Positions 63,301 through 64,000 of a stretch of DNA of 64,000 nt are shown here, piece after piece; position 1 is the stretch's first letter; each line of letters opens with the position of its first letter. A model generated the notes under the pieces. The model saw only the letters and a list, made by a program, of their open reading frames with translations. It was not told where the DNA came from and made no database searches. The stretch spans positions 310,499-374,498 of the forward strand of contig VZRG01000446.1 of the NCBI GenBank assembly GCA_013397435.1, written 5' to 3'. Origin of the DNA: Erythrocercus mccallii (lineage: Eukaryota; Chordata; Aves; Passeriformes; Dicruridae). The position numbers and the translations under genes were made by a program.

Positions 63301-64000
63301 ATTACAAGAATTTTTTTTGGTCACTGCACTAGTGCAGCTTAAGCATTTCTGTAGCAGTTTGGAAGCATTTTTGACTCAAAACTATGCTGTTACTAAATTT
63401 CAACAAATCTTATAGAACACACAAATGCATAATGAAAATGTGCTGCTTCATTCTAGTCTGAAACATTATACTTCAAAGAGCAAGATCATTCGAAAAATGG
63501 CCAAAATTTCACCATATGACTCGAAGTTCTTTCCTTTTGCTTTGTGAAAATATACCTTTTTCTAATCTACATAATGATTTTAATTTTCCATTAGGGCCAA
63601 AGGTTTCCTTCAAACTAATGAAAATGCTCAAGGTGCGAGAAAGCCATCATCCACTTCGTTCCATCTAAAGCTCTGTTTTAAATAAGGATGATGTTTTATT
63701 GCTCATCTCTCAGCACAAACACCTCATTTCTGGTTATCAGGCAGCCCTCAGGGATACAGGCAGGTTTACCTGCCACCCAACTGCCATCTCAGAAGAGAGC
63801 TGAAATCAGTGAGCTCCCTCTCCAGGGATGCGTGTGCTGAGGATGACACAGTGCAGATGGAGCGAAAACAAAAAATCTGCCTCTCCAACAGGTTTCTGAA
63901 CAAAGCTCCTGCAGCTGCCCAGGAGGGCTCAGAGAGCTCTAAAACTTCACTTGGTGCTTGCTAATCTCATTCCAAGAGCTGCTGTGGGGCTGTAGCTCCA

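Larger units (their letters stand above)
52202..64000 (-). other. FGF12: FGF12 intron 1, 3' portion (partial)
   Basis: This sequence lies 5' of exon 2 on the gene strand. I looked for the alternative first coding exons: the long basic N-terminus of isoform A and the very short N-terminus of isoform B. Neither is visible, and no CpG-dense promoter-like block is present; the small CpG cluster near 59285-59330 is too short. First exons therefore lie to the right of the window. The segment holds hairpins at 54893-54922 and 57370-57402, a short AP-1/CRE-like cluster near 60240-60345 and AT-rich stretches at 61680-61860 and 63300-63660 that could be conserved noncoding DNA. No transposon was recognised here. 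The reading frames of up to 125 codons have no recognisable protein family. Confidence 0.85.

Noticed and set aside
1..64000. Search for operons, CRISPR arrays, phage or integrative elements, tRNA and rRNA genes
   Set aside because: The window is spliced vertebrate DNA; none of these is present, and no coherent undescribed gene system was found.

Overview
The window is vertebrate nuclear DNA, most likely from a bird. It lies inside FGF12 (fibroblast growth factor homologous factor 1), which runs on the minus strand. I found two protein-coding pieces, both internal FGF12 exons: the 111-bp second coding exon at 52091-52201 and the 104-bp third coding exon at 45124-45227. Both have canonical AG/GT borders, the right intron phases and unmistakable FGF-core protein sequence. 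Evidence for a bird is indirect: the only recognisable LINEs are old CR1 copies, there are faint MIR-like SINE remnants, interspersed-repeat density is very low, and no mammalian-type Alu, B1 or L1 is visible. A turtle or crocodilian cannot be excluded from sequence alone.

Layout in plus coordinates, with gene direction right to left: 52202-64000 is the 3' part of FGF12 intron 1; 52091-52201 is exon 2; 45228-52090 is the complete 6,863-bp intron 2; 45124-45227 is exon 3; 1-45123 is the 5' part of intron 3. Neither alternative first exon (1A or 1B) nor exon 4 was found. Nothing in the right-hand 11.8 kb looks like a CpG-island promoter.

The introns hold a few CR1 fossils, all in the FGF12 direction. 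Three of them still read as reverse-transcriptase or downstream ORF2 peptides at 6440-7130, 22090-22200 and 25282-25352. There are also MIR-like SINE remnants, a (GT)13 microsatellite, a TTA/TCA tract, a CAAA-rich tract and several intramolecular foldback sequences. The best foldbacks are a 14-bp-arm near-perfect palindrome at 10704-10732 and a 12-bp-stem hairpin at 54893-54922. Several AT-rich segments look like possible conserved noncoding elements, but that needs an alignment.

No operon, defence island, CRISPR array, RNA gene or obviously new system is visible. The open reading frames of 60-206 codons scattered over the window look like chance ORFs. The most biologically interesting point is that the two FGF12 exons differ from the mammalian protein, as I remember it, at three positions. 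One is a glycine-to-glutamate change at a position that is glycine throughout the FHF family.
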